A stretch of 46,839 nucleotides of DNA. Source: Planctomycetota bacterium (GTDB lineage Bacteria; Planctomycetota; Phycisphaerae; Sedimentisphaerales; Anaerobacaceae). Shown one piece after another: positions 25,083 to 33,624 of this stretch. The stretch spans positions 1 to 46,839 of the forward strand of contig JALORE010000009.1 in NCBI GenBank assembly GCA_025459125.1, in the 5' to 3' direction. The notes below the pieces were generated by a model, which was given only the letters and a program-made list of their open reading frames with translations, was not told where the DNA came from and searched no databases. Made by a program: the position numbers and the translations under genes. Each line of letters starts with the position of its first letter. The stretch's first letter is position 1.

Positions 25083-27569
25083 ATGTCGCACTCGCACGAA
25101 GGTCACGGTCACCAGAATATGCATTCCCACGAACACCCGTGCTGCGGGCGGCAGGGACACCGGCTCGCGGACCGGCTCCGGCACAGTTGGCTCTGCTGGC
25201 TGCTGCCGATCGCGGGCCTGATCTCGCTCGTCTGGTTCCTCCTCCGCGTCATCCCCAAGCCTTCGCGGGCGATGTATCCATGCCAACGGCTGGCCATGCC
25301 GCTGGCTTCGGGTTTTGTCGCGTGGCTGATCGGGCTGGTGGGCTCCGTCGTGGCGTTTCGTCAGGCCAAAGGATTCCTGCGGCAATCCCGGCTGCCTTTG
25401 GCCATCGCGTGCGTGGCGGCGGCCCTCGTCTGCGGCGCCGTGGCGCTGCTGAACCTGCCGGAGACGCCGCTGACCGCCGCTCAGCAGCCGGGGCTGTCCC
25501 CGATCGGCCAGGGCCAAGGCCTCCATCCCGGCCGGGTCGTCTGGGTCCACGATCCCGAAGCGACCGACTGGAAAGGCCCCGGTGATGGGCATCCCTGGGA
25601 GGATGCGCACACCAACCCTGCCGTTTGCGCGCAGATGCTGTCGAACGCCCTCCGCTCGCTGACCGGCGCGGCGACGGACGCGCAGGCGTGGGATGCCCTG
25701 TTCCGGTACCAGAACAAGGCACGCGGCAAGGGTGATGTCGGCTACCGGCCCGGCGAGAAGATCACCATCAAGGTGAACTTCGTCGGCCTTATCCGGACCA
25801 TGAAGGGCGTCAACCGCGAGACCTATGCACTGGAGGGCGAGTGGATCGACTACATGAACACCTCGCCGCAGTTGCTGGCCGCCCTGCTGAAGCAACTGAC
25901 GCAGACCGTCGGGGCCAAACAGTCGGACATCGCGGTCGGGGACAGCCTGTGCCGCTTCGCGGGCCCGTATTATGACCCGCTTCACGGGCAGTTCCCCGAG
26001 GTCACGTACCTGGATTGCCAGGGCACCGCCGGTCGGACGAAGATGGAGCTGTCCACGGTACCGATCTACTGGAGCAGCCGACCCCAGGGCGTCCAGCAGG
26101 ACTACGTGCCCAAGGCCTACGCCGAGGCCGAGTACCTGATCAACTTCGCCAACCTCAAGGCCCACAGCGGCGCCGGCGTCACGCTGTGCGCGAAGAACCA
26201 CTATGGCTCCCTCTTCCGCGCCCCGCCGGACAAGGGCTATCTCGACCTCCACAAGAGCGGCTTCAGCAAGGGCACCGGGGAATACCGGAACCTTGTGGAC
26301 TTCACCGGCCACGCGCACATCGGCGGCAAGACCATGCTCTACCTGTTCGATGGGCTCTACTGCGGCACGCATCCCGTGGACCGCATCCCCCGGAAGTTCG
26401 CCTCCGCGCCCTTCAACGATGACTGGACCTCCAGCCTGTTTGCCTCGCAGGACCCGGTCGCGATCGACTCGGTGGGCTTCGATTTCTTGCTGGTCGACCT
26501 GCCCAAGGCGACCAGTATGGCCGGCACGGATGATTACCTGCACGAGGCGGCCTTGGCCGACAACCCGCCCTCCGGCACGTTCTACGATCCGGACCACGCC
26601 ACCGCGACGAAGCGCCTGGCCAGCCTGGGCGTCCACGAGCACTGGAACAACCCGACCGACCGGCAGTACTCCCGCAACCTCGGCCAGAAGGAAGGGATCG
26701 AACTCGTGAAAGTCGCCAAGAACTCCAGTGCGAGCCAGACGGCGGGTGTCGTCGCGCCGGGCGAGAAGGCCGTGCTGCTGGCGAACGGCTTCAAGTTCAC
26801 GGAAGGCCCCGCCGCCGATGCCCAAGGTAACGTCTTCTTCACCGATCAGCCCAACGACCGGATCTGCAAGTGGTCCGTGGACGGCAAGCTGACGGACTTC
26901 ATGAAGCCCGCCGGACGCTCCAACGGCACCTTCTTCGACAAACAGGGCAACCTCTGGACCTGCGCGGACATGAACAACGAGCTGTGGAAGATCGACCCGC
27001 AGGGCAAAGTCACCGTGGTAATCAAGAACTACCAGGGCAAGCTGCTCAACGGCCCCAACGACCTGTGGATCGCTCCCAACGGCGGCATCTACTTCACCGA
27101 TCCGCTCTACAAGCGGGACTACTGGACCCGCGATCCGGCGATGCAGCAGGATGGCCAGCACGTTTACTATCTCGCCCCCGGCGCGAAGGAGCCGGTCCGC
27201 GTGGCCTCGGATCTTCAGCAACCCAACGGCATCCGCGGCACGCCGGACGGCAAGCTCCTGTACGTCGCCGACATCCGCGCCCGCAAGACGTACCGCTACC
27301 AGATCAATGCCGACGGCACGCTCGCCGACAAGACGCTGTTCTGCTCGATGGGCTCGGACGGCATGACCATGGACAACGAGGGCAACCTCTATCTGACCGG
27401 CAAAGGCGTCACCGTCTTCAACCCCGAAGGCAAGCAGATCGACCAGATTCCCATCGACAAAGGCTGGACGGCCAACGTCTGCTTCGGCGGCAAGGCCCGC
27501 GACACGCTCTTCATCACCGCCAGCGATTCGCTCTATGCGGTCAAGACCCGCGTCAAAGGTGCATACTGA
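25083..27569 (+). CDS. membrane protein: His-rich N-terminus, DUF362 domain, SMP-30 propeller
   Basis: An 828-residue fusion. Residues 1-26 hold eight His and two Cys (MSHSHEGHGHQNMHSHEHPC...), a likely metal-binding tail. Three hydrophobic helices follow (about 40-130). Residues ~150-540 form a DUF362-type (COG2006) domain, with KITIKVNFVGL, LINFANLKAHSGAGVTLCAKN and DPVAIDSVGFDFLL. Residues ~559-828 form an SMP-30/gluconolactonase beta-propeller with metal-ligand regions FTEGP, NGPNDLW and PNGI. GGAGGTG six bases before the ATG at 25083 sets the start. The propeller resembles the separate SMP-30 protein at 32059. A periplasmic lactonase-like role is likely; the DUF362 function is unknown. 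Confidence 0.88.
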   Translation: MSHSHEGHGHQNMHSHEHPCCGRQGHRLADRLRHSWLCWLLPIAGLISLVWFLLRVIPKPSRAMYPCQRLAMPLASGFVAWLIGLVGSVVAFRQAKGFLRQSRLPLAIACVAAALVCGAVALLNLPETPLTAAQQPGLSPIGQGQGLHPGRVVWVHDPEATDWKGPGDGHPWEDAHTNPAVCAQMLSNALRSLTGAATDAQAWDALFRYQNKARGKGDVGYRPGEKITIKVNFVGLIRTMKGVNRETYALEGEWIDYMNTSPQLLAALLKQLTQTVGAKQSDIAVGDSLCRFAGPYYDPLHGQFPEVTYLDCQGTAGRTKMELSTVPIYWSSRPQGVQQDYVPKAYAEAEYLINFANLKAHSGAGVTLCAKNHYGSLFRAPPDKGYLDLHKSGFSKGTGEYRNLVDFTGHAHIGGKTMLYLFDGLYCGTHPVDRIPRKFASAPFNDDWTSSLFASQDPVAIDSVGFDFLLVDLPKATSMAGTDDYLHEAALADNPPSGTFYDPDHATATKRLASLGVHEHWNNPTDRQYSRNLGQKEGIELVKVAKNSSASQTAGVVAPGEKAVLLANGFKFTEGPAADAQGNVFFTDQPNDRICKWSVDGKLTDFMKPAGRSNGTFFDKQGNLWTCADMNNELWKIDPQGKVTVVIKNYQGKLLNGPNDLWIAPNGGIYFTDPLYKRDYWTRDPAMQQDGQHVYYLAPGAKEPVRVASDLQQPNGIRGTPDGKLLYVADIRARKTYRYQINADGTLADKTLFCSMGSDGMTMDNEGNLYLTGKGVTVFNPEGKQIDQIPIDKGWTANVCFGGKARDTLFITASDSLYAVKTRVKGAY

Positions 27570-27606
27570 AGACAAGTCATCCCGAGTGCGGCCAAGGAGG
27601 TCAGAC

Positions 27607-28659
27607 GTGAAAGCAGGCTGGATATCCATGATGCTCGTAGCCTTGGCGGCGCCGGTGGCGTGGGCCGCGGCGCCGATTCAGGCGGAGTTGCTGGGCGTGA
27701 AGAAGATCTGGGACCAGGCGCCGCATAACGCCTTCACGGACCTGGTGCGCTGGAATGAGCAGTTCTACTGTGCCTTCCGCGAAGGCCGGGGCCACGTCTC
27801 CTCCGACGGGCGCATCCGGGTATTGTGCTCGAAAGATGCCGAGGCCTGGAGTTCCACCGGCTTGATCGCGCTCGACGGTTTCGACCTGCGTGATGCCCAT
27901 CTGTCCATCACGCCGGACAACCGGCTGATGCTGCTGGGCGGGGCCGCCCCGAGACCCAAGGATGGGCAGAGCGCCCCTACCGGTTCCTTCGTTGCCTTCT
28001 CCAGGAATGGCAGCGACTGGACCCAACCACAGATCGTCTCGGAGCCCGGCCGATGGCTGTGGTGCGTGACGTGGCAGAAGGGTACGGCCTACGGGGTCTC
28101 GTATCCCGCCCCCCAGGGCTCGTCGCCGGCGCCTCTCGCTTTGCTCGCCAGTAGCGACGGGATTGCCTACCGGCCGCTCGTGCCCAAACTCTACGGCGCG
28201 GGCCGCCCGGGCGAGGTGACCCTGCGCTTCGACAACGCCGGTACCTGCTACGCCCTGATCCGCCGGGACAAGCTGGGCGATCAGCCCTACAGCGCCATTC
28301 TCGGGATCAGCCGGGGAGACTACACCCAGTGGCAGTGGCACGACCTCGGCGCCGAGTTCAATGCGTTCGGCGGCCCCAACCTGCTGCAACTGCCCAACGG
28401 CTACTGGATCGCCGCCGGCCGGATGCACCAGGACGGCGCCCATACCGCCTTGTGCCACCTCGATATGACCGAGCACACGATGACCAAGCTCCTGAAGTTC
28501 CCCAGCGGCGGCGACACCAGCTACCCGGGCTTGGTCTGGCATAACAACCTGCTCCACATGAGCTACTATTCCACCCACGAAGGCAAGACGAGCATCTACC
28601 TCGCCAAGATCAAGATCACCTCTCCAGGATGGGCCTCTGATCTTCCAGGATCAAGGTAA
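27607..28659 (+). CDS. secreted sialidase-like (BNR/Asp-box-type) protein
   Basis: A 350-residue protein with a signal peptide (MMLVALAAPVAWAAAP). It has repeated SxDxxxW/SxNGSDW-type blocks (CSKDAEAWSS, FSRNGSDWTQP), HNAFTDLVRWNEQFYCAFREG and SYPGLVWHNNLLHMSYYSTHEG, as in six-bladed sialidase or BNR-repeat propellers. It need not cleave sialic acid; many planctomycete members are uncharacterised glycan-processing proteins. The start is GTG at 27607 with AAGGAGG six bases upstream. It begins 37 bp after the DUF362/SMP-30 gene and is probably co-transcribed with it. Confidence 0.78.
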   Translation: MKAGWISMMLVALAAPVAWAAAPIQAELLGVKKIWDQAPHNAFTDLVRWNEQFYCAFREGRGHVSSDGRIRVLCSKDAEAWSSTGLIALDGFDLRDAHLSITPDNRLMLLGGAAPRPKDGQSAPTGSFVAFSRNGSDWTQPQIVSEPGRWLWCVTWQKGTAYGVSYPAPQGSSPAPLALLASSDGIAYRPLVPKLYGAGRPGEVTLRFDNAGTCYALIRRDKLGDQPYSAILGISRGDYTQWQWHDLGAEFNAFGGPNLLQLPNGYWIAAGRMHQDGAHTALCHLDMTEHTMTKLLKFPSGGDTSYPGLVWHNNLLHMSYYSTHEGKTSIYLAKIKITSPGWASDLPGSR

Positions 28660-28666
28660 TCGCCTT

Positions 28667-28770
28667 CACATTTTGGTCTTTCCCGCCACCGCTTGACCCG
28701 ACGATACAGGGGGTCAGACCTACACTTTTCACATTCCGGTCTTGCCGGCCGAGGCTTGACCCGACGGTCC
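28667..28770. repeat. two imperfect direct repeats
   Basis: Units of about 41 bp at 28667-28707 and 28729-28770 share CACATT, GGTCTT and GCTTGACCCGACG in the same order. The left inverted end of the 28709-28926 element lies between them. Confidence 0.6.
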
Positions 28771-28926
28771 GTTCCTGGTTGCGCCGCGTCCCCGTGGGGC
28801 CTCACGTGAGTGACTCCCATCCATCTTCTATTCCCGCCCCACGGCCGGCCGCCAGGGCCCCCATTCCGGCAAACTCACGAGACCGGCTTGACCGGGCAAT
28901 TTGTGAAAAGTGTAGGTTTGACCCCC
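28709..28926. repeat. ~218-bp element with 25-bp terminal inverted repeats
   Basis: The left end GGGGGTCAGACCTACACTTT... (28709-28733) is repeated in reverse complement at 28902-28926 with one mismatch over 25 bp. The inside encodes nothing recognisable. This is the form of a small non-autonomous mobile element (MITE-like, or paired REP units). Confidence 0.65.
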
Positions 28927-29013
28927 GGCATCCTTGAGGCTTTCCTTGTCTTCTTCGACCGTCTCGCCCTGGCCGTTGGCCCAAGCAAGGAAAGAAACGG
29001 CAAGGGTTGCTTC

Positions 29014-29042
29014 TTTCGAAAGGGAAAGAGAACAAGTATAAT
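29014..29042 (+). promoter_or_regulatory. candidate promoter of the 965-residue secreted protein gene
   Basis: A perfect TATAAT at 29037-29042 with a weak TTTCGA 17 bp upstream. Transcription would begin about 70 nt before the ATG at 29121. Confidence 0.38.
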
Positions 29043-29120
29043 CGCAAGGTACTTTCGTTGCCGAGGTCTGGCGACGATATGCGGAAGGAGATAGGGGAAG
29101 GCGGCCAGAGGAGAAATGCC

Positions 29121-32018
29121 ATGAAGCGAGGTTGTGCGGTTGGGGCCCTGCTCGTTACAGTTCTTCTGGGTGTTCTTCCGGGCGGCCGGGTCGCGGCGGG
29201 ACAGGCGCGACAGGTGACTTGCACGGGGCGCGTGCTCGATGCCGGCGGACAGGCCCTGGCGGGCGTGCAGGTCCGGCTGTATCAGGAGACCTACGGAACG
29301 GATGCCTACTACTCCGAGGTGACGCTGGCGTCAGAGGCAGCGGCGAAGGCCGATGGCTCGTTTTCCCTCGCGGCGCCGGCGGAGAGCGAGAGCCGCCGGT
29401 ACGGGACCCTTGTGGCCCGGAAGGACGGTCTGGCGTTCGGCTTCGCCACGTGGGACATGAGCCAGGACCAAACGCTCGACCTGACTCTGGGCGAGGCGAA
29501 GCCGCTGGCGGGCGTCGTCGCCGACGAAAAGGACCAGCCGATTCCGGAGGCGGCCGTGAGCGTCTACCTGCTGCAAATCGGCGACGGCTTTCGGCAGTGG
29601 GGCCTGAGCATGCGCCTGGCGCCGCATCTGCTGACGACCCATACGGACGCGGCCGGCCGATTCTGCTTCCCCAACCTGCCGGCGGACGCGGGCGCCGACC
29701 TGCTGGTCCGCACGCCCAGCCGGGCCACCATCTGCACCTACGCCCCTTCGATGTATGGAGGACCCTCGCTGCGCTATCGCGCAGGACAGACGGACATCCG
29801 CATTGCCCAGCCGGTCGAGGCCAAGATCGAGGGAGTCATCATCCAGAAACAGACGAAACAGCCGGTCGGCGGACTGACGTTACGTTTGATCTACGCCGGG
29901 AACCGGCCGCTCGACGGACACGATGCCATCGCGGTCCAGGCCGACGGGACGTTCGCCGCGCTCGCCCTGCCGGCCGGGCAGTATGCGCTGCAGCTCGTGA
30001 CGCCCAGAAACGGCCTGGCCGACTGGGTGGCAGCGCCGGTACCGGTGGAGCTGAAGGCCGGTGAGGCCAGGGCCGGCTTGAAGATCGAGGTCAGCAAGGG
30101 CGGCCTCCTGGAGATCACCGTCACGGATGCGGCGAGCAACAAGCCCCTCGAGAAGGCCAGCGCCGGCGTCTCCCAGAGCGGCCAGTACGTCAGCGGCACC
30201 TCCAATGCCCAGGGCATCATCCGCCTGCGGTTGGCGCCGGGGACCTGCCAGGTTCAGAACATCTTCAAGCAGGGGTACAGTTCCACGGCCAAGCCCCAGA
30301 CCGTCACGATTGAGGAAGGGACGACCCAGCGCCTGACGGCGACCCTGCAGGAGGTCCCCAAGGTGCGTGGCATCGTGCGCGATCCGGATGGGGCGCCGGT
30401 GTCGGGCGCCAGGGTCCGGATCATGCCCGCGGGATACCAGGACACGATCTCCGACGCCGAGGGGCGGTTCGAGATCGCCTGGGACCGGCGCGAGTACCCC
30501 ACGGAACGAGCCGTCTTCTGCGTGCTGGCCCGGCACGAGGCGCGGAACCTCGCGGCGGTGGCCGACCTCGCCGAAGGCGTGACCGCGCGCGACGTGAAGT
30601 TGGAGTCGGGCATCGCGCTCACCGGCCGGGTCGTGGACCCGAACGGCAAAGGGATCGGCGGGGCCAGAGTCAACGTCATGCTGTACATGGGCGGCTGGGG
30701 CTCGAGTTTGAATCCCGGCCAAACGCAGACCACCGACCGCAGCGGGAGCTTTGAGATTCGCGGCGCCCCGGCCCGGCAGCGATACGATCTCTACGCCTCC
30801 GCCTCCGGCTACGGCAGCGCGCGGAGCGAGACCGTCAACACCGACAACGCCGCGACCGATCGGTTCGACACCGGCGTTCTGACGCTGGCGCCGGCCAATC
30901 TCTCGGTTTCGGGACTGGTTGTGGACCTGCAGGACCGGTTGGTACCCAATGCCAGTGTCGGTGTCCAGTCGTTCGGCGACGGTCAGCCCGAGCGCGTCAG
31001 TGCCCAGACCGATGCGGAAGGTCGATTCACGCTGGCCGGCGTGTGCCCGGGCCAACTCACTCTCCGCGTGGACGCCGGCCAGGGGAGCAAACGTTTGTCG
31101 GCCCGCGTGCTGACCGAGGGCGGCGCGGCCGGCATCAAGATCATCGTCCGCGAAGGGCAGTCGCCCACCCAGCGCGTAGGCGGCAGGAGCTACGAGCAGT
31201 TGGTCTCCGGCACCGGCAGAATCATCGCCGGTGTCGCAGTCGATGAAAAGGGTCAGCCCGTGAAGGGCGTACCCGTCAAGGTGTGCTGCCACAAGACCCT
31301 GCGGGAGGGACGGCCGACCTGGATGTTCTCGGATTTCAGCGCCCTCAGCGGCACCACCGATGCCCAGGGCCGGTTTGCCATCGAGCTCAAAGAAGACGGC
31401 GAGTACAACCTGCTGTTCTCGCCGGACAAGCTGGCGGCAACGATCGTTTACGATGTGCCGGTCGGCAGGAAGGACGTGTACGTGCTGCGCGCCTGGAAGG
31501 TCTCTCACAGCGCGATCTCAGAAACCATCGTGTTTGACGATGACCCGTCGAGGAAGGAGGTGGACCTGGTCGTGCGGCCCGACCCGGCGAGTGCCCCACC
31601 GCTGGCCGGCGGACCCTTGCCGGGCTTCGACGGGATTGGGATCAAGCTTGCGCCGGAACAAATCCAGGGCAAGCGGGTGCTCGTGTGCTTCTTCGACTGG
31701 GAGCAGAGGCCGTCGCGAAACAGCGTGCTGCAACTGGCGAAGCAGGCCGAAGCCCTGCGCGGAAAAGGCATTGCCATCGCCGCGGTGCAGACGACGAAGG
31801 GCAATGACGCCGAGCTGCTCAAGTGGGCGGCTGACAATGGGATCGCATTTCCTGTGGGCTCCCTGCAAGGCGACCAGGAGGAGGTGTTCTCCACCTGGTC
31901 GGTCAAGTCGCTGCCTTGGCTGATTCTGACAAACGCGGGCCATATCATCACGGCCGAGGGGTTTGCGGCGAACGAGTTGGACAACAAGCTGGCCGAAGCC
32001 GGGAAGACTGACCGGTAG
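29121..32018 (+). CDS. large secreted protein: carboxypeptidase-regulatory-like repeats plus redoxin-like end
   Basis: A 965-residue protein with a signal peptide (ALLVTVLLGVLPGGRVAAG). About eight beta-sandwich modules follow, of the carboxypeptidase-regulatory/CNA-B type. Each has a G.V.D..G.P..GA.V pattern, for example GRVLDAGGQALAGVQVRLY, GIVRDPDGAPVSGARVRI and GRVVDPNGKGIGGARVNV. The last ~110 residues resemble a thioredoxin-fold redoxin (VLVCFFDWEQRPSRNSV, AVQTTKGNDAELLKW, LPWLILTNAGHII), but the redox Cys-x-x-Cys is missing. GAGGAG precedes the ATG at 29121. It probably works outside the cell or in the periplasm as a binding or scaffold protein. Confidence 0.85.
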   Translation: MKRGCAVGALLVTVLLGVLPGGRVAAGQARQVTCTGRVLDAGGQALAGVQVRLYQETYGTDAYYSEVTLASEAAAKADGSFSLAAPAESESRRYGTLVARKDGLAFGFATWDMSQDQTLDLTLGEAKPLAGVVADEKDQPIPEAAVSVYLLQIGDGFRQWGLSMRLAPHLLTTHTDAAGRFCFPNLPADAGADLLVRTPSRATICTYAPSMYGGPSLRYRAGQTDIRIAQPVEAKIEGVIIQKQTKQPVGGLTLRLIYAGNRPLDGHDAIAVQADGTFAALALPAGQYALQLVTPRNGLADWVAAPVPVELKAGEARAGLKIEVSKGGLLEITVTDAASNKPLEKASAGVSQSGQYVSGTSNAQGIIRLRLAPGTCQVQNIFKQGYSSTAKPQTVTIEEGTTQRLTATLQEVPKVRGIVRDPDGAPVSGARVRIMPAGYQDTISDAEGRFEIAWDRREYPTERAVFCVLARHEARNLAAVADLAEGVTARDVKLESGIALTGRVVDPNGKGIGGARVNVMLYMGGWGSSLNPGQTQTTDRSGSFEIRGAPARQRYDLYASASGYGSARSETVNTDNAATDRFDTGVLTLAPANLSVSGLVVDLQDRLVPNASVGVQSFGDGQPERVSAQTDAEGRFTLAGVCPGQLTLRVDAGQGSKRLSARVLTEGGAAGIKIIVREGQSPTQRVGGRSYEQLVSGTGRIIAGVAVDEKGQPVKGVPVKVCCHKTLREGRPTWMFSDFSALSGTTDAQGRFAIELKEDGEYNLLFSPDKLAATIVYDVPVGRKDVYVLRAWKVSHSAISETIVFDDDPSRKEVDLVVRPDPASAPPLAGGPLPGFDGIGIKLAPEQIQGKRVLVCFFDWEQRPSRNSVLQLAKQAEALRGKGIAIAAVQTTKGNDAELLKWAADNGIAFPVGSLQGDQEEVFSTWSVKSLPWLILTNAGHIITAEGFAANELDNKLAEAGKTDR

Positions 32019-32058
32019 AATCTGACAACGACTGTCTATCAAGAGAAAAGGAGCAGTT

Positions 32059-33078
32059 ATGAAGCTGAGAGTTGGTTACATCATGTTGTCGGCGGTTCTC
32101 ATGCTGGGCGTCGCCGGCGTGGCCAAGGACAAGCCCGCCAAGGAGAAACCTGCCAGAAAAGAGGCGGGCAAAGGCCGGGGCCTGGTCGCCGCGGGAGCAG
32201 AGGCCAAGAAGCTGGCCGGGGATTTCAAGTTCACCGAAGGCCCCGCGGGAGATGCCGCGGGCAACGTCTACTTCAGCGACATTCCGAACAATCGCATCCT
32301 CAAGTGGTCGCTGGACGGCAAGCTCAGCACCTTCCTGGAGAATTCCGGCGGCGCCAATGGTCTGTACTTCGACAAGGACGGCAACCTGCTCGCCTGCCAG
32401 GGCGGGGCCCGGCAGATCGTATCCATCGCGCCGACCGGGCAGGTCACCGTCCTCGCGGACAAGTACGAGGGCAAGAAGTTCAACAGCCCGAACGACCTTT
32501 GGATCGATCCCAAAGGCGGCGTGTACTTCAGCGACCCGCGTTACGGCGGCAAGGAAGGCATGGAGCAGGACGGCGAGCACGTCTACTACCTCACGCCGGA
32601 CCGCAAGAAGGTGATGCGCGTCACTACTGACCTGACCCGCCCGAACGGCCTGATCGGCACCCCGGATGGCCGGACGCTCTACATTGCGGATCACGGCGCC
32701 GGACGGACGTACGCCTATAAGATCAACGATGACGGGACGCTTTCCGACAAGCAGCTCTTTGCCTCGGAGGGCTCGGACGGCGTGACGATCGACAACCGCG
32801 GCAACGTCTACCTGACGACCAAGGTCGTCGCCGTCTACAACCCCAAAGGCCGTAAGATCGAGGAGATTCAGGTCCCCGAGCAACCGGCCAACGTCACCTT
32901 CGCCGGCGCGGACAACCGCACGCTGTTCATCACAGCGCGAACTTCGCTGTATGCCCTGGACATGCAGGCCCGCGGCGCCCCGACTCCGGCGCGGTCGGAC
33001 GATCGTAAGGCGACGCGATCCCGGCCGGACAAGGAGAAGGCCAGGGAAGACAAGAAGGGAAAACGCCAGAAGCCGTAG
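32059..33078 (+). CDS. secreted SMP-30/gluconolactonase-family protein
   Basis: A 339-residue protein with an N-terminal export signal, a Lys/Glu-rich linker (about 23-45), a six-bladed SMP-30 propeller (about 50-305) and a very basic C-terminal tail (KATRSRPDKEKAREDKKGKR). Ligand-region motifs match lactonases: FTEGPAGDAAGN, NSPNDLWIDP, RPNGLIGTPDG and GSDGVTIDN. These enzymes hydrolyse sugar lactones with a divalent metal. It is a clear paralogue of the C-terminal half of the protein at 25083. AAAGGAG precedes the ATG. It lies 40 bp after the large repeat protein and probably shares its transcript. Confidence 0.88.
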   Translation: MKLRVGYIMLSAVLMLGVAGVAKDKPAKEKPARKEAGKGRGLVAAGAEAKKLAGDFKFTEGPAGDAAGNVYFSDIPNNRILKWSLDGKLSTFLENSGGANGLYFDKDGNLLACQGGARQIVSIAPTGQVTVLADKYEGKKFNSPNDLWIDPKGGVYFSDPRYGGKEGMEQDGEHVYYLTPDRKKVMRVTTDLTRPNGLIGTPDGRTLYIADHGAGRTYAYKINDDGTLSDKQLFASEGSDGVTIDNRGNVYLTTKVVAVYNPKGRKIEEIQVPEQPANVTFAGADNRTLFITARTSLYALDMQARGAPTPARSDDRKATRSRPDKEKAREDKKGKRQKP

Positions 33079-33084
33079 AGATAC

Positions 33085-33615
33085 GTGAATCCGTCGCCCC
33101 GGGTGGCAGTGTTACGGCCGGTTCGTGGTGACGCCGTAAGGCGTTATCGCATGCTCGTACGAGCATACTGCAAACGGTTGCCCGGATACGCCCTCATGGG
33201 CACACGACCAGCCACGGCCTTCGACCCTGATGCTGCCACCCGATCGATAATTCAACGCACCCGCGGCAGAAGCGCGAACCTCCGGTCATGGGCCCGGCAC
33301 GTACTATGTGGAAGGAACCAGCTGCGGGAGGTGGAAACCCTCCTGCGGCGGCTGGCCGAGGCCGTCCTGGCCGGCGTACCGGTCACCTTCACCGCACACA
33401 GGGACTTCCGCTATCGAGCGGCGCTTCGCATGCAAATCGGAGATATTGCCATCCCCGGCGCCGCCGGCGGCATTCTGAATCCCCTGGCCGGCTTGCCGGA
33501 CGATGTCGAACTGGCCAGTGTCCATCTTTGTCTGGAAGCCTGGGCTTCGGCCCGCAGCGGCGAAGCCATCGGTCTCGCCGAACTGCCGTTCCCGCTGGTT
33601 CGATCTTCGGAGTGA
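33085..33615 (+). CDS. hypothetical protein, 5' end uncertain
   Basis: The last ~95 codons (from about 33320) use strongly GC-biased third positions like neighbouring genes and encode a plausible protein (REVETLLRRLAEAVLAGV, then a small beta-rich part), so they look truly coding. The first ~75 codons do not; they cross the double-hairpin repeat at 33125-33175. There is no good ribosome binding site at the 33085 GTG. It is either a gene whose start was displaced or destroyed by the repeat, or a short gene beginning at an internal GTG near 33330. No family recognised. Confidence 0.4.
   Translation: MNPSPRVAVLRPVRGDAVRRYRMLVRAYCKRLPGYALMGTRPATAFDPDAATRSIIQRTRGRSANLRSWARHVLCGRNQLREVETLLRRLAEAVLAGVPVTFTAHRDFRYRAALRMQIGDIAIPGAAGGILNPLAGLPDDVELASVHLCLEAWASARSGEAIGLAELPFPLVRSSE
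33125..33175 (+). repeat. double-hairpin REP-like element, copy 1
   Basis: GTGACGCCGTAAGGCGTTAT contains a 5-bp stem with a GTAA loop. It is followed by a second stem, TGCTC-GTAC-GAGCA, and then CTGCAAAC. The same arrangement recurs at 35555-35607 with compensating changes in the second stem. Confidence 0.7.
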
Positions 33616-33624
33616 TAGGGGCGG

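Larger units (their letters stand above)
28660..29120. other. 461-bp intergenic region with repeat structures and a promoter
   Basis: It contains two imperfect tandem units, a ~220-bp element with inverted ends, and a TATAAT box in front of the next gene. No convincing gene was seen. Confidence 0.6.

Noticed and set aside
24963-27629. An 888-codon open frame antisense to the DUF362/SMP-30 gene
   Set aside because: The plus-strand protein is clearly recognised in domains along its length; the antisense frame matches nothing.
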